The translations under genes were made by a program, and so were the position numbers. Of a stretch of 64,000 bases of DNA, positions 47,218 to 56,737 are shown in pieces. Positions within the stretch are counted from its first letter, which is position 1, and every line of letters starts with the position of its first letter. The notes under the pieces were generated by a model. It was not told the origin of the DNA and did not search any database. It saw only the letters and a program-made list of their open reading frames with translations. Source of the stretch: Tomocerus qinae (lineage: Eukaryota; Arthropoda; Collembola; Entomobryomorpha; Tomoceridae); NCBI GenBank assembly GCA_020055645.1, contig CM034546.1, positions 93,248,001-93,312,000 of the forward strand, read 5' to 3'.

Positions 47218-50200
47218 ACCCCGATGTCCCTCGTAAGCCAATCAAAAATAAAATAAACGCAATCAATACCTCCTACTCATCACATTCACACTCTAATTCG
47301 CATCATAACGACAATACTGATTCTGATGACTCAGATTATGATGAGCCAAATGGCTTGGATGTCAGTATTGATCCGCTAATCAAAATTACATGTTTTGGCA
47401 CAAATACTTCAGCTATATTAGATACAGGAGCAAGTCTGTCAATTATCGGTGCTCCATTAATACCACTTTTAGATAAGTACAATATTCAAATAGAGAATGT
47501 TAAGGAGACAGCAAATCTAGTAGGCTGTACTACAGAATTGAAACAAAAAGTTACTATACCTATTTATTGGCCAGGAGGTGAAAAAGTGCAAACTTTCTTC
47601 ATTCACCCCTTATTCCACAGACCCATGTTACTGGGTAGAGACTTCCTCAAAACCACGGGAATTAACCCGCTAATCAAATATGGTGGATGGATTGTTGGCA
47701 CTGAGTCTCAAGAAGTAGTACCATTTTACATTCCACCTGGTACCAATATTCTGCATGGAGTTTGTAACATAGATACAAATGAAAATGACAAAATTAAGAC
47801 TGTCATGTCAACATTCAAAGGCACTCAAAAGCAAAGAGCTGAAATAGAGGCAATTTTAAAAATACACGAAAAACTATTTGATGTAAAGCCTGGCTGCACT
47901 AAGAGATTTGAATTCGAAATAGATACTGGCGATGCAAAACCTGTGGCATGCCAACAAAGACCCATGACTCCTGCTAAAAGAGAGTTACTACAAAAATGCT
48001 TTCTCGAATTAAAAATGCTTGGAGTAATCGAACCTTCCACTAGTGCATGGAGAGCAGAAACTGTATTAGTTCCAAAAAAGGATGGAACCTTCAGATTGTG
48101 CATAGACTTTCGGGCTCTGAACAAAGCCACAGTACCTATTAAGTGCCCAATGCACAGAATAGATGATATGTTGAAGTACCTTGGTAAAGCCAAGTATTTT
48201 ACAATTTTCGACTGCTCCAAAGGGTACTTTCAAATAAAGCTATGTGCTAGAGATCGACATAAAACTGCTTTCTATACACCGGAAGGACTATGGCAATTTA
48301 AAGTATTATGCTTTGGCTTATCAAATTCTGCCGCCATTTTTCAAAAAATGATGGATGAGTGCCTTGGAGATTTGTTCTGGAAATGTGTAATGGCGTACTT
48401 GGATGATATTATTATTTTCTCAGACACGTGGCACGAACATATCATTCATGTCAACCAGGTACTGGAGAAATTAGCAGCTGAAGGTCTCACTATTAACCCA
48501 GCTAAATGCCAAATCGGTGCACAAAGCATTGAGTATTTGGGATTCCATATTACACCTGGAAAAATAAGTACCACTCCAGCAAAAATTGAAGCAATTGTAA
48601 ATTTCCCCAGGCCAAGAACTGTACGGCAGTTGCAAGGTTTCTTAGGTATGGCCAATTATTATAGACAATTTGTGGAACATTTTGCACAAAAGGCAGCACC
48701 TCTCTACACACTAATTGAAAAAAGAAATGCTCCCTTAAAAAATTGGGGTGGAATACATGAAGAGAGTTTCATTAACTTAAAACAAGAATTAACAATGAGA
48801 ACTGCGTTGGCACTACCGGATTTGAATTCCCCTTTTATCATACAAACAGATGCTAGTGATGAGGGATTAGGAGCAGTATTATTGCAATCAGTTGATGGGA
48901 AGCCTTCGCCTATATGGTTCATTAGCCGTAGTTTGACTCCAGCTGAAAGAAATTACTCTACTTCGGAAAAAGAATGCCTAGGAGTTGTTTATTCAATTCG
49001 TAAATTTAAGGGTTACATTGAATACACTCGTTTTATCATGGAAACTGACCATCAAGCTTTAATTTGGCTACTTAAGCAAAAAGACCTCACTGGAAGATTA
49101 GCTAGATGGGCTCTTGAATTGCAAGGGTTAAGTTTCGAAATTAAGTACCGTAAAGGCATAAATAATGTAACAGCTGATGCTTTGTCAAGGGCAGTTAATT
49201 ACGTGTATGGGTCAACGATGCTTGATAATGGAGGCGAGCCTGCGAGGAAGGGAGTACTCCACAATTGGAGTGGAATGAGGGATGTATTGAATGTCTCTAT
49301 TTTGGATAGTACAGGACAGGTCATATGTAGTAAACCAAATAAGTCATTGTGGGATAATCATGAAAATTTGGTACATAATGACTATTGTCGCGTTGGCTGT
49401 TCAGAATTGCCATCCATCACCAATATCATCTCAGAAACCACAGTCCTCTTGTTGGACAAATACCCCGAATTCACTCGTACTAATTTGATCAACGGGCAGA
49501 TTGCTGATAATAAATGGAATGCTATTATTAAGTATTTACAAAGCAACATATTGCCAGAGGATGTTACCTTGAAGGCATATGTATTGAAAGAATATAAGAA
49601 TTATGATTTAACTGAAGATAATATTTTACTTAAGTATAAAAAGAATCCGACGAAACCATGGGAATCGGATTGCAGCAGTTGGCTGATTTGTGTGCCAAAG
49701 TCTCTGACATTGCCAATTATGAAATACTTTCATGATGATATCGTAGCTGGACACTTAGGCACTCAGAAGACGTTCTGCAAAATTGCATCTCGTATGCACT
49801 GGCCTAAAATGGCTAAAGATATCACTGAATATGTGTTAAGTTGCGAGACATGTCAATTGTCCAAAGTACAACGGATAGGAAAAGCCGCCTTAACAGAACT
49901 AACATCTTCATCAGGACCTTGGCAGCACCTGACTATAGATTTAATGGGCCCTTATACGCCAGGTGTCAAACACAATCGCTACCTGCTAGTGTTAGTAGAT
50001 AGTTTTACGAAATGGGTAGAATTGTTCCCTATTAGAAATGCTACATCTGAAAAAGTTACTAACTGTATATGGAAAGCTATCTGCAATTGGGGAGTGCCGC
50101 AGTCAATACTAACGGATAATGGAGTTCAATTTGTGTCTGGAGAGTTTGAGAATTGGTGCATTAACTTAGGAATTAAGCACATAAATATATCCTCCTATCA

Positions 50201-50876
50201 TCCCCAGTCTAATTTAACAGAGAGATACAATCGAACTGTTAAGACTATGATCATTGCCACTATAAGTAAATGCAAAGATTGGGATGTATATATTGATGAA
50301 TTAAAATTCGCATTAGTAACTGCTGTAAATGATACCACTAAGTATACACCTGCATACTTAATGACAGGAAGAGAACTTTATACTGCATTTGATAATGTAT
50401 ATAATATGGACGTAAACAGAGAGCAGTACAATGTAGTAGAACATGCTGAAAAAATGTCACACATTTATGACATTGTGCGACAGAATTTAACATCAGCACA
50501 AATGAGAAGCATGAAATATTATAACTGGAACAAAAGAATCCTGCATTATCAAGTAGGAGATCTTATTCTCAAAAGGAAACATGTGTTATCTAACGCTGCA
50601 TTAGGTATCACCTCTGCTTTGGCTAAAAAATATGAAGGGCCGTACGTAATCACCGAAGTACTCAGTCCTCTTACGTACAAAATCAGTGATCCAAATAATA
50701 TGGAAAATAGCATGGATAAAGTACATGCACATAATATAAAAAAGTATGTACAGCAGAAACCAATCAGCAGCATACTTACAATAAATAAATCTAAAATCTG
50801 CGATGAGCAACATTCAAGAGCTAACAAAGTGATTTTCTTGTCATTGTTGTTGCTCGTTGCAATTTTCTGTTACTAA
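47181..50876 (+). CDS. pol polyprotein of the LTR element (protease-RT-RNase H-integrase)
   Basis: Open from 47181 to the stop at 50876. Expressed presumably by -1 frameshifting from gag. In order: an acidic linker, aspartic protease (ILDTGASLSIIG), reverse transcriptase (LCIDFRALNKATVP; catalytic YLDDIIIFS near codon 348 counted from 47355), RNase H (IQTDASDEGLGAVLL, METDHQAL, TADALSR), integrase with HHCC finger (H..H in DDIVAGHLGTQK; CETCQLSK), DDE residues in TIDLMGPY, TDNGVQFVSG and NLTERYNR, and a GPY/F module (KYEGPYVITEVL). No stop or frameshift is visible. Oddly the frame ends in a hydrophobic segment (VIFLSLLLLVAIFCY), unusual after integrase. Confidence 0.96.
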   Translation, partial: FGKRESRGASTINPDVPRKPIKNKINAINTSYSSHSHSNSHHNDNTDSDDSDYDEPNGLDVSIDPLIKITCFGTNTSAILDTGASLSIIGAPLIPLLDKYNIQIENVKETANLVGCTTELKQKVTIPIYWPGGEKVQTFFIHPLFHRPMLLGRDFLKTTGINPLIKYGGWIVGTESQEVVPFYIPPGTNILHGVCNIDTNENDKIKTVMSTFKGTQKQRAEIEAILKIHEKLFDVKPGCTKRFEFEIDTGDAKPVACQQRPMTPAKRELLQKCFLELKMLGVIEPSTSAWRAETVLVPKKDGTFRLCIDFRALNKATVPIKCPMHRIDDMLKYLGKAKYFTIFDCSKGYFQIKLCARDRHKTAFYTPEGLWQFKVLCFGLSNSAAIFQKMMDECLGDLFWKCVMAYLDDIIIFSDTWHEHIIHVNQVLEKLAAEGLTINPAKCQIGAQSIEYLGFHITPGKISTTPAKIEAIVNFPRPRTVRQLQGFLGMANYYRQFVEHFAQKAAPLYTLIEKRNAPLKNWGGIHEESFINLKQELTMRTALALPDLNSPFIIQTDASDEGLGAVLLQSVDGKPSPIWFISRSLTPAERNYSTSEKECLGVVYSIRKFKGYIEYTRFIMETDHQALIWLLKQKDLTGRLARWALELQGLSFEIKYRKGINNVTADALSRAVNYVYGSTMLDNGGEPARKGVLHNWSGMRDVLNVSILDSTGQVICSKPNKSLWDNHENLVHNDYCRVGCSELPSITNIISETTVLLLDKYPEFTRTNLINGQIADNKWNAIIKYLQSNILPEDVTLKAYVLKEYKNYDLTEDNILLKYKKNPTKPWESDCSSWLICVPKSLTLPIMKYFHDDIVAGHLGTQKTFCKIASRMHWPKMAKDITEYVLSCETCQLSKVQRIGKAALTELTSSSGPWQHLTIDLMGPYTPGVKHNRYLLVLVDSFTKWVELFPIRNATSEKVTNCIWKAICNWGVPQSILTDNGVQFVSGEFENWCINLGIKHINISSYHPQSNLTERYNRTVKTMIIATISKCKDWDVYIDELKFALVTAVNDTTKYTPAYLMTGRELYTAFDNVYNMDVNREQYNVVEHAEKMSHIYDIVRQNLTSAQMRSMKYYNWNKRILHYQVGDLILKRKHVLSNAALGITSALAKKYEGPYVITEVLSPLTYKISDPNNMENSMDKVHAHNIKKYVQQKPISSILTINKSKICDEQHSRANKVIFLSLLLLVAIFCY
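47184..47190 (+). promoter_or_regulatory. -1 ribosomal frameshift heptamer G_GGA_AAC at the gag-pol junction
   Basis: GGGAAAC lies with exactly the X_XXY_YYZ register in the gag frame (TCG GGA AAC). Pol is one base back and open from 47181; gag ends at 47217, a 37-base overlap. A short stem is possible downstream (CGGGG near 47200 with CCCCG near 47219-47223). Confidence 0.85.
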
Positions 50877-50972
50877 ATTATCGTCTGTCAGTCTGCTTCC
50901 TTTTCTGCTGTGACTCTGCAACTTTGTTATTTTTGAAGTTCGTTGCTGGAGAAAAGTAAAATTCAACAAAAC

Positions 50973-51854
50973 ATGGAATCAGATTACGACCTGGCTACTG
51001 TAATGAAGCGTCTACTTGGCCCTACATTTCACAAAACACTTTTGACAGCGGAACAAGTGTTTGGTTTTCGTCCCATTGAAAAACACTGGAGTGGTAAGAG
51101 AAAACACGATTTGCTATTGATCCAACAAAGTATTTTGGATAAATTACGGGACACTCAGATGACAACTTTGGCCTCGATCTTGAGCATGGATTTTGGGAAT
51201 GACAAAGAAGATTTCGGATTGGCAACTTATAATCCAAGTGCAAGAACATCGACAAAACCAAGAATAGTGACTGGTAAAACGCCCGCATTCAATCGCCACG
51301 AGGGGGAAGAAGAAACATTTCCTGATTTTACTATTAAAGTGGACCAGCCTGTTTTGAATCGAGCAAAGTATTTCTCGGATGGAAATCGGTGTTATAAGTC
51401 AGTTTACGAGCCGGAGCAACTCGCAGCGCCAGTCAACTCTTACAAACGTAAGGAAAAACCAGTCAGCCCGTTACATTTCCCAAGAGGTCAGCAAAGAAAT
51501 TCCAAATCTTACGATGACTTCAAAAAGACAAATAATCGTGTAAAGCAGTGGGCAAACGAAGCATTCAAGAATCATGGACGACGAAACATGAAGGATCGGT
51601 TGGGTTTCAAGGACGATCAGTTGCAGCAGCAACAAAAACAAATTCAAGATCTCCAAAACGCAATCAAATTGCTAAGTAACCAGCCAGAGAAGCGGGCATC
51701 AGAAGAGAAGGAAGCAGACAAGCAGCCTATCGCGGAAAAGCAGCAAGAGGAGGAGGGGGAAGAAACTCAGCCATCATCGAAAAAGCGCAGATTATTTACT
51801 TTGTCAGACGAATTGGATTCGTCATCATCAGTTGAGGAGAACGACAAAAAGTAA
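50973..51854 (+). CDS. third frame of the LTR element, unknown function
   Basis: 293 aa from the first ATG (50973), between pol and the 3' LTR, the place of env in errantivirus-type elements. It is not an envelope: no signal peptide, no transmembrane segment, no furin-like site context. The N-terminal third has a compact helical-looking part (LATVMKRLLGPTFHKTLLTA ... LLLIQQSILDKLRDTQMTTL). The middle is basic and Pro/Tyr-rich. A Gln-rich coiled coil follows (about 222-245), then an acidic stretch, a basic cluster (SKKRRL) that could be a nuclear signal, and a Ser/Glu tail. It is intact in a copy whose gag is broken. I do not recognise a family; a captured host gene or a nucleic-acid-binding accessory protein are possibilities. 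Confidence 0.85.
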   Translation: MESDYDLATVMKRLLGPTFHKTLLTAEQVFGFRPIEKHWSGKRKHDLLLIQQSILDKLRDTQMTTLASILSMDFGNDKEDFGLATYNPSARTSTKPRIVTGKTPAFNRHEGEEETFPDFTIKVDQPVLNRAKYFSDGNRCYKSVYEPEQLAAPVNSYKRKEKPVSPLHFPRGQQRNSKSYDDFKKTNNRVKQWANEAFKNHGRRNMKDRLGFKDDQLQQQQKQIQDLQNAIKLLSNQPEKRASEEKEADKQPIAEKQQEEEGEETQPSSKKRRLFTLSDELDSSSSVEENDKK

Positions 51855-52118
51855 AAAGGATTCATCAAAAATTATTAATTATCTAAAAAGTGCATATGTA
51901 GTATAGTGAATATTGGATGGTGTATTCTGTAAGAATTAAGATAGTGAAATTGTAGGTGTTATGTAACGATAACTTTCAGCCTATTACTTGATTATGTTTA
52001 AAGAACTCTAATGTCTTATACTTGTGCCATAATACCAAATACTAAATGTAGAGGATAATGTTGATGTACAAAAATAAAGTGTCTTGTAGGTTATTTCTTT
52101 GAAGGAACACCACAATTT

Positions 52119-52131
52119 GGGGGGAGGGTGA
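52119..52131 (+). other. polypurine tract of the LTR element
   Basis: GGGGGGAGGGTGA ends directly at the 3' LTR start TGTTACG, the expected plus-strand primer position. Confidence 0.8.
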
Positions 52132-52501
52132 TGTTACGTCGGCCTGGTGACAAGTATTTTGTCGTTGTTTGGAACATTCCAAACATTCCATGGAATGATT
52201 GGAATGTTCCACGACCGCTGATTGGCCGATCCCCTCCTAGATTCTGGTATAAAAGGGACGACTTCCTGCAGTGGAAGCTCAGAGATGATTTGCCTCTCAC
52301 TGCAAGAAGTGGTCTCTGATTCCTTTAAGGAACGGACTTGCCTTGCCTAGTAAACACCGAGACTATTTATTTGTCTGCATGATTGCATTGATCATAAATA
52401 GTACTTAGTATATTATTACTACTTATATACGTACTGCATATTACTGCATAAGAGTATTGTAAGTCAGCCAAGGAACCTGGGATATAACCTTTAGTGTTAT
52501 A
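52132..52501 (+). repeat. 3' long terminal repeat
   Basis: 370 bp, the second copy of the repeat at 45359-45728, with no difference noticed. It includes the same palindrome (52170-52211) and TATA box, and is followed by the target duplication GTTG. Confidence 0.95.
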
Positions 52502-53520
52502 GTTGACACTTCTAAAAGCAGTAAAATCTTATGTTGACACTTCCAAAACCAATAAATACTTATATTGACACTTCCAATAGCAATAAATACCTATGTTGAC
52601 ACTTCTAGAAGTAGTAAAACCCTATGTTAACACTTCTAATAGCAATAAATACCTATGTCGACTCTTCTAGAAGCAGTAAAACCCTATGTTGACATTTCTA
52701 GAAGCAATAATACTATATGTTGACACTTCTAAAAGCAGTAAAACCCTATGCTGAAACTTTTAATAGCAGTAAAACCCTATGTTGACAATTTTAATAGCAA
52801 TAAATATCTATGTTAACACTTCTAGAAGCAATAAAACTATATGTTGACACTTCCAGAAGTAGTAAATCTATATGTTTACACTTCCAGGCCCCTATTTCAC
52901 AATAATTACAATTCTACAACTACAAACTTGTAGAATTGTAGTTTGTAAACGACAAATACTTGTCACATGCGTTTCATGAAATTTTTAGGAATTTTGCTGA
53001 CAAGTCACAGATACTTGTAAATTGTACAACACTTGTAACTGTTCACTATGGTTACATTGCAATTGTTGATCATCTAGTAGTCACCTCGGGTAAATTTATC
53101 TCCTATAACTTACTAGTAACCTAGGTGACAGTTGACTGCTCAATACATTTTCAATCAAATGTGTGCCTCCGTATGGAGTTACAATGAGGCGATGGAGGTC
53201 TAGGGCACTGTAGAATTTTAGCTACAAGTCCTACAATTTACACAAACTTGTGAAAACAAAAGATGGTAATGAAAACAATTTTTGACAATTCAATCATTAC
53301 AATTGTAATTACAAGTGAATTTAATTGTAAATGTGACAAATTGTAAGTTTCTTTGTGAAACAAAAATGACACATGTTTGTCGACAACTACTTGTACTTGT
53401 AGACTTGTAATCATTGTGAAATAGGGGCCAGGAGTAGTAAATTTATATGTCGACACTTCCAAAAATAGTAAAACCATATTTTGTAACTTCTAGAAACAGT
53501 AAAAAGTAAAAACCCTACGT
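52502..53520. repeat. 31-bp minisatellite, right part (interrupted by a TIR element)
   Basis: Continuation of the left array: about 12 units to 52888, then the TIR element 52889-53427, then two or three degenerate units to about 53520. Confidence 0.85.
52889..53427. mobile_element. 539-bp TIR element (MITE) with 5-bp target duplication
   Basis: Ends are CCCCTATTTCACAAT and its complement ATTGTGAAATAGGGG; similarity continues inward over ATTACAA. CCAGG flanks both sides (52884-52888, 53428-53432). The interior is AT-rich with many ACTTGT/ACAAGT inversions and no transposase. It disrupts one minisatellite unit, so it is younger than the array. Confidence 0.85.
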
Positions 53521-54600
53521 TATGTTAATTGGGATGGGGCGGTGAGGTTTAGACTACATGTCGATGAAACAATTATGTTATTTTGGAAGGGACGGGGAGG
53601 AGGAGGTTACATTTAGGTGAAAAAGTTTTTATTTTGGAGGGGGAGAGGAGTTGGAGACTACATGTCGTTAAAACAATTGTTATTTGGGAAGGTGCGGGTA
53701 GGAGTAGGCTACATGTCCGTGAGAAGTTGTTATTTGGGAAGGGGCTGTATGGTAGAAACTTCATGTCGCTGAAGCGATTGTTATTTCGGAGGGGGAGGTT
53801 ACATGTCGGTGAAAAAGTTGTTATTTGGTAGGGGGACGTTACATGTCGGTCAAAAAGTTGTTATTTGGTAGGGGGACGTTACATGTCGGTGAAAAAGTTG
53901 TTATTTGGTAGGGGGAAGTTGCATGTCGGTGAAAAAGTTGTTATTTGGGATGGGGCGGGTAGGTAGAGAGTAGAGACTAAAATTTCGGTGAAACAATTAT
54001 GTTGTTTTGGAAGGAGCGGGGACGTGGAGACTATACATGTTGAAAAAATATTTTATTTGGGTAGCGGCGGGGAAGTTGAGACCACATGTCGATGAAAAAA
54101 TTGTTATTTGGGTAAGGGCGGGGAGGTAGAAACTTCATGTCGCTGAATTGTTATTTCGGAGGGGGGGTGGAGGTTACATGTCGGTGACAAAGTTGTTATT
54201 TGGTAGGGGGATCTTACATGTCGGTGAAAAAGTTGTTATTTGGGAAGGGGAGGTGCAGGTTACATGAGGGTGAATAGGTTGTTATTTGGGAGAGTGAGAT
54301 TACATGTCGGTGAAACTGTTATTTGGGAAGGGGCGGGGAGGAGGGGGCTACATGTCGGTGAGAAGTTGTTATTTGGGAAGGGGCTATAGGCGAAGGCTAC
54401 ATGTCGGTGAGAAGTTGTTGTTTGGGAAGATGCGGGGAGCTAGATACTCCATTTCGCTGAAACAATTGTTATTTGGCAGAGGGACATGGAGATTACATGT
54501 CAGTGAAAAAGTTGTTATTTGGGAGTGGGTGGGGAGCTGCAGACTTTATGTCGATGAAACAATTGTTATTTGGGAAGGGGCGGGGATGTGAGACTATTGA
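53521..54600. repeat. G-rich minisatellite, about 40-55-bp units
   Basis: About 20 or more units of GTTGTTATTTGGGAAGGGG + (CGGGGAGG) variable part + TACATGTCGGTGAAAAA. One strand is strongly G-rich. Open frames through it (for example 53583-53831 and 54304-54591) are by-products of the repeat, not genes. Confidence 0.88.
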
Positions 54601-54739
54601 ATGGATACGGATTGGCCGAGGTTGTATGGGAAACTGTGGTATGAAATATTAGGACAGTTGAGCTTGGGATTAGTCATTTAAGTTTGCTTTATGTGAAACA
54701 GACCCCTGTTGTAGGACGGGCTAACCAGCTAGTCCTATA

Positions 54740-55440
54740 TATCCGACACCCGACAGCCAACTACCGGACACCCGATACCCTCCCACCCGACGCCCGACAG
54801 TCATAGAGATATAACATACTGTAGGGACAGAATAAAGTGAGACTGATTTTTGGTTTCCCTCCGCTTTGCATGGTTACTTTTATGAGCTGCCTCTTGTACT
54901 TCACACGAACGAACACGCTGCAGTCAATCTAAAACATGCGACGTTTTATATTATTTCGGGTGAAGTACATAACTCATAAAAGTAACCATGCAAAGTGGAG
55001 GGAAACCAAAAATCAGTCTCACTTTATTCTGTCCCTACAATAGGTAGGTATTGTACTAATCTAAAGATAGCATTTGAAAAGGATGCGGAAAAGCACATGA
55101 CATGATGAGGGGATCTGCGCGAAAGCTATTCTCATGTGCTTTCGTACAAAATGAATTTGAATTGCCTCCGACGTCATCCCTCATAGCCAATCAAAATTAA
55201 GTATTACACGTCACTATTATTCAATTTATAACATTGAGGGAATACGACGATACACCCGATGCCTTCCCACCAGACGCCCGACAGTGGCCAAATCCTTCCC
55301 ACCCCACACCCGATGCCTTCCCACCAGACGCCCGACAGTGACCAAATCCTTCCCACCCCACACCCGACAGCTAAATACCCAACCAACCGACACTCGACGC
55401 CTTCCCACCCGACAACTGACGCCCTTCTACCCGACATTTA
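54740..55440. repeat. CCCGACgCC-type tandem repeats, two blocks around a hairpin MITE
   Basis: 54740-54802 and 55250-55440 consist of CCCGACAGC, CCCGACGCC and CCCGATGCC variants. In the second block a unit of about 66 bp (GATGCCTTCCCACCAGACGC onward) is repeated twice almost exactly. The blocks are separated by the foldback element 54824-55035 and about 200 bp of AT-rich sequence. Confidence 0.8.
54824..55035. mobile_element. 212-bp foldback MITE, TA target duplication (Tc1/mariner-like)
   Basis: Arms of about 63 bp (GGGACAGAATAAAGTGAGAC inward to ACTTTTATGAG) are complementary with one noticed mismatch. TA flanks both sides. The loop of about 85 bp has no coding capacity. Confidence 0.85.
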
Positions 55441-55913
55441 CATTGTTTTAAACTTAAAATTTTATCATGTAAATTATTGTGTTTATGAGAATAGCTATGA
55501 AACTATGTCTGCCTAAGTGTTTCCCATATTTCTTGGAGGCCTAAATCTAAACTTGAGTTGGGAAATCGGATTGTCAGAAACCTTAGAGTCTAAAGTTTAG
55601 ACTATTTGACAATTTTGGGCTACTTAAATCTAGTCTAAATCTACCTCCTGAAGGTTGCATGTTCCTAATACCTTCACTTCATCTAGATTAACCTATTAAG
55701 TAGTCTATATCTGTGCATAGTACCTGATCAGCAGTACATGTGCCCCAGTTCTTTATGGATATCATTTCTCATTAAATTGGGTTCTAAGGTTCAAGGTTCT
55801 ATTCTAAAAATCTTTTCTGATTACCATTTCTCCACCACCAATGTATTCTATGCATTTCTCTATAAACTGGAATCTAACCTTACTTCATGATTGCTGTTTT
55901 AAAATTATAGTAT
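55441..55913. other. intergenic, nothing recognised
   Basis: AT-rich with short direct echoes of CTAAATCTA; no gene or bounded element. Confidence 0.4.
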
Positions 55914-56737
55914 GGCTGGATTTAGGCAGCGGGATATGGTTGCCTCCGTTTCCCCCGTTGCCCCTAGTTTAGCCACTTAACCTATTACTTAATGCAAGAT
56001 GCCTCCATTACAAGGTGAAGACATAGAGGGATATTCCCCGAGTTTGCACCCAAATTGAATTCTACCTATACTGCCACAGAGAAGTAAACACCCAAGCCGA
56101 AAGCAACCATGGTTATTTGGTTTGGGTGCCTACCTCTCTGTGGTAGAAAGTAAATACGGATTGGGTGCAAAAATCCGGGAAACCCCCTCTATGTCTTCAC
56201 CTTGTAATGGAGTTGATATTAAACAATCAATTGCGTTACTATAGAGTGACAAATTCGAGGCATCTTGACTTAATGTATATTGTCCCCCAAGGACGTATTT
56301 AGGGACGGCCTGAAGCCCCCCCCCCCCCGAAATCCAAGAAAAAGGGAACTTTTTTCTCAAATTAGCAAAAAAATTCTTTTTGACTCATTTCCTTCAAAAA
56401 ATGTCTAAAATTTTCGCGCTACGCGCGAATATATATACTTAAAATATCTATTGGAAATCTAGCCCCCTCCGAAACACAGTTCTGCATACGTGCTTGTTGT
56501 TCCCATTGCCTCCCGTCACTATTTTTACCTCTTTTGTGACATAACCTAATAAAAAATAAACTGTTTTATTGTTAAAGTATAACAAGCAAGTAATATGCTT
56601 ATTTTTAATTAGGTTAGGTCAAAACAGAGGCAGAAATAGTAACGGGAAGCAAATTGCAAAGATAATAGGTTAAGTGGTTAAACTAGGGGCAACGGGGGCA
56701 ATTGAGGCAACGATATCCCGCTGCCTACATCTAGCCC
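55914..56737. mobile_element. nested foldback element (about 75-bp outer inverted repeats)
   Basis: The outer arms 55914-55987 and 56664-56737 are complementary (landmark GTTGCCCCTAGTTTA). Inside are a near-complete palindrome at 56003-56212 centred on CCATGG, the inverted hAT-like copy at 56290-56480, and a further inverted pair (56510-56570 against 56595-56655, landmark AACCTAATxAAAAATAA). It reads as element-in-element. No transposase. Confidence 0.75.
56290..56480. mobile_element. second copy of the GCGC-palindrome hAT-like MITE (inverted)
   Basis: Reverse orientation relative to 35018-35265: an oligo-C run of about 14 at one end, CGCGCTACGCGCGAA in the core, GCCCCCTCCGAAAC at the other end. 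More diverged than the intronic copy; no clear target duplication. Confidence 0.7.

Larger units (their letters stand above)
45359..52501 (+). mobile_element. Ty3/gypsy-type LTR retrotransposon, 7143 bp
   Basis: Direct repeats at 45359-45728 and 52132-52501 (370 bp, apparently identical) flank gag, pol and a third frame. The target duplication is GTTG (45355-45358 and 52502-52505). The pol domain order protease, RT, RNase H, integrase defines the Ty3/gypsy class. Identical LTRs imply recent insertion. Pol is open throughout, but gag has a frame break near 46350, so this copy is probably not autonomous unless that break is bypassed. Confidence 0.97.
44703..54732 (+). mobile_element. non-autonomous Helitron-like element carrying minisatellites and two later insertions
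   Basis: The left end begins TCTATACTATATTATAA after a host A, then a (TATG)n/(TG)n tract at 44732-44772. The right end is GACGGGCTAACCAGCTAG followed by host T. A 5' TC, a 3' CTAG, insertion between A and T and lack of terminal inverted repeats or target duplication are Helitron hallmarks. The interior is mostly two minisatellites (31-bp and about 45-bp units). Removing the 7.1-kb LTR element and the 0.54-kb TIR element leaves about 2.3 kb. No Rep/helicase frame is present, so mobility would need a partner. Confidence 0.7.

Noticed and set aside
50973-51854. Calling ORF3 an envelope gene because of its position
   Set aside because: No signal peptide, transmembrane helix or glycoprotein-like cysteine pattern.
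53583-54591. Several Gly/Arg-rich frames in the G-rich minisatellite
   Set aside because: They arise from the repeat unit and shift frame with unit length.
55204-55516. Overlapping frames on both strands in the CCCGAC repeats
   Set aside because: Low-complexity repeat translation only.
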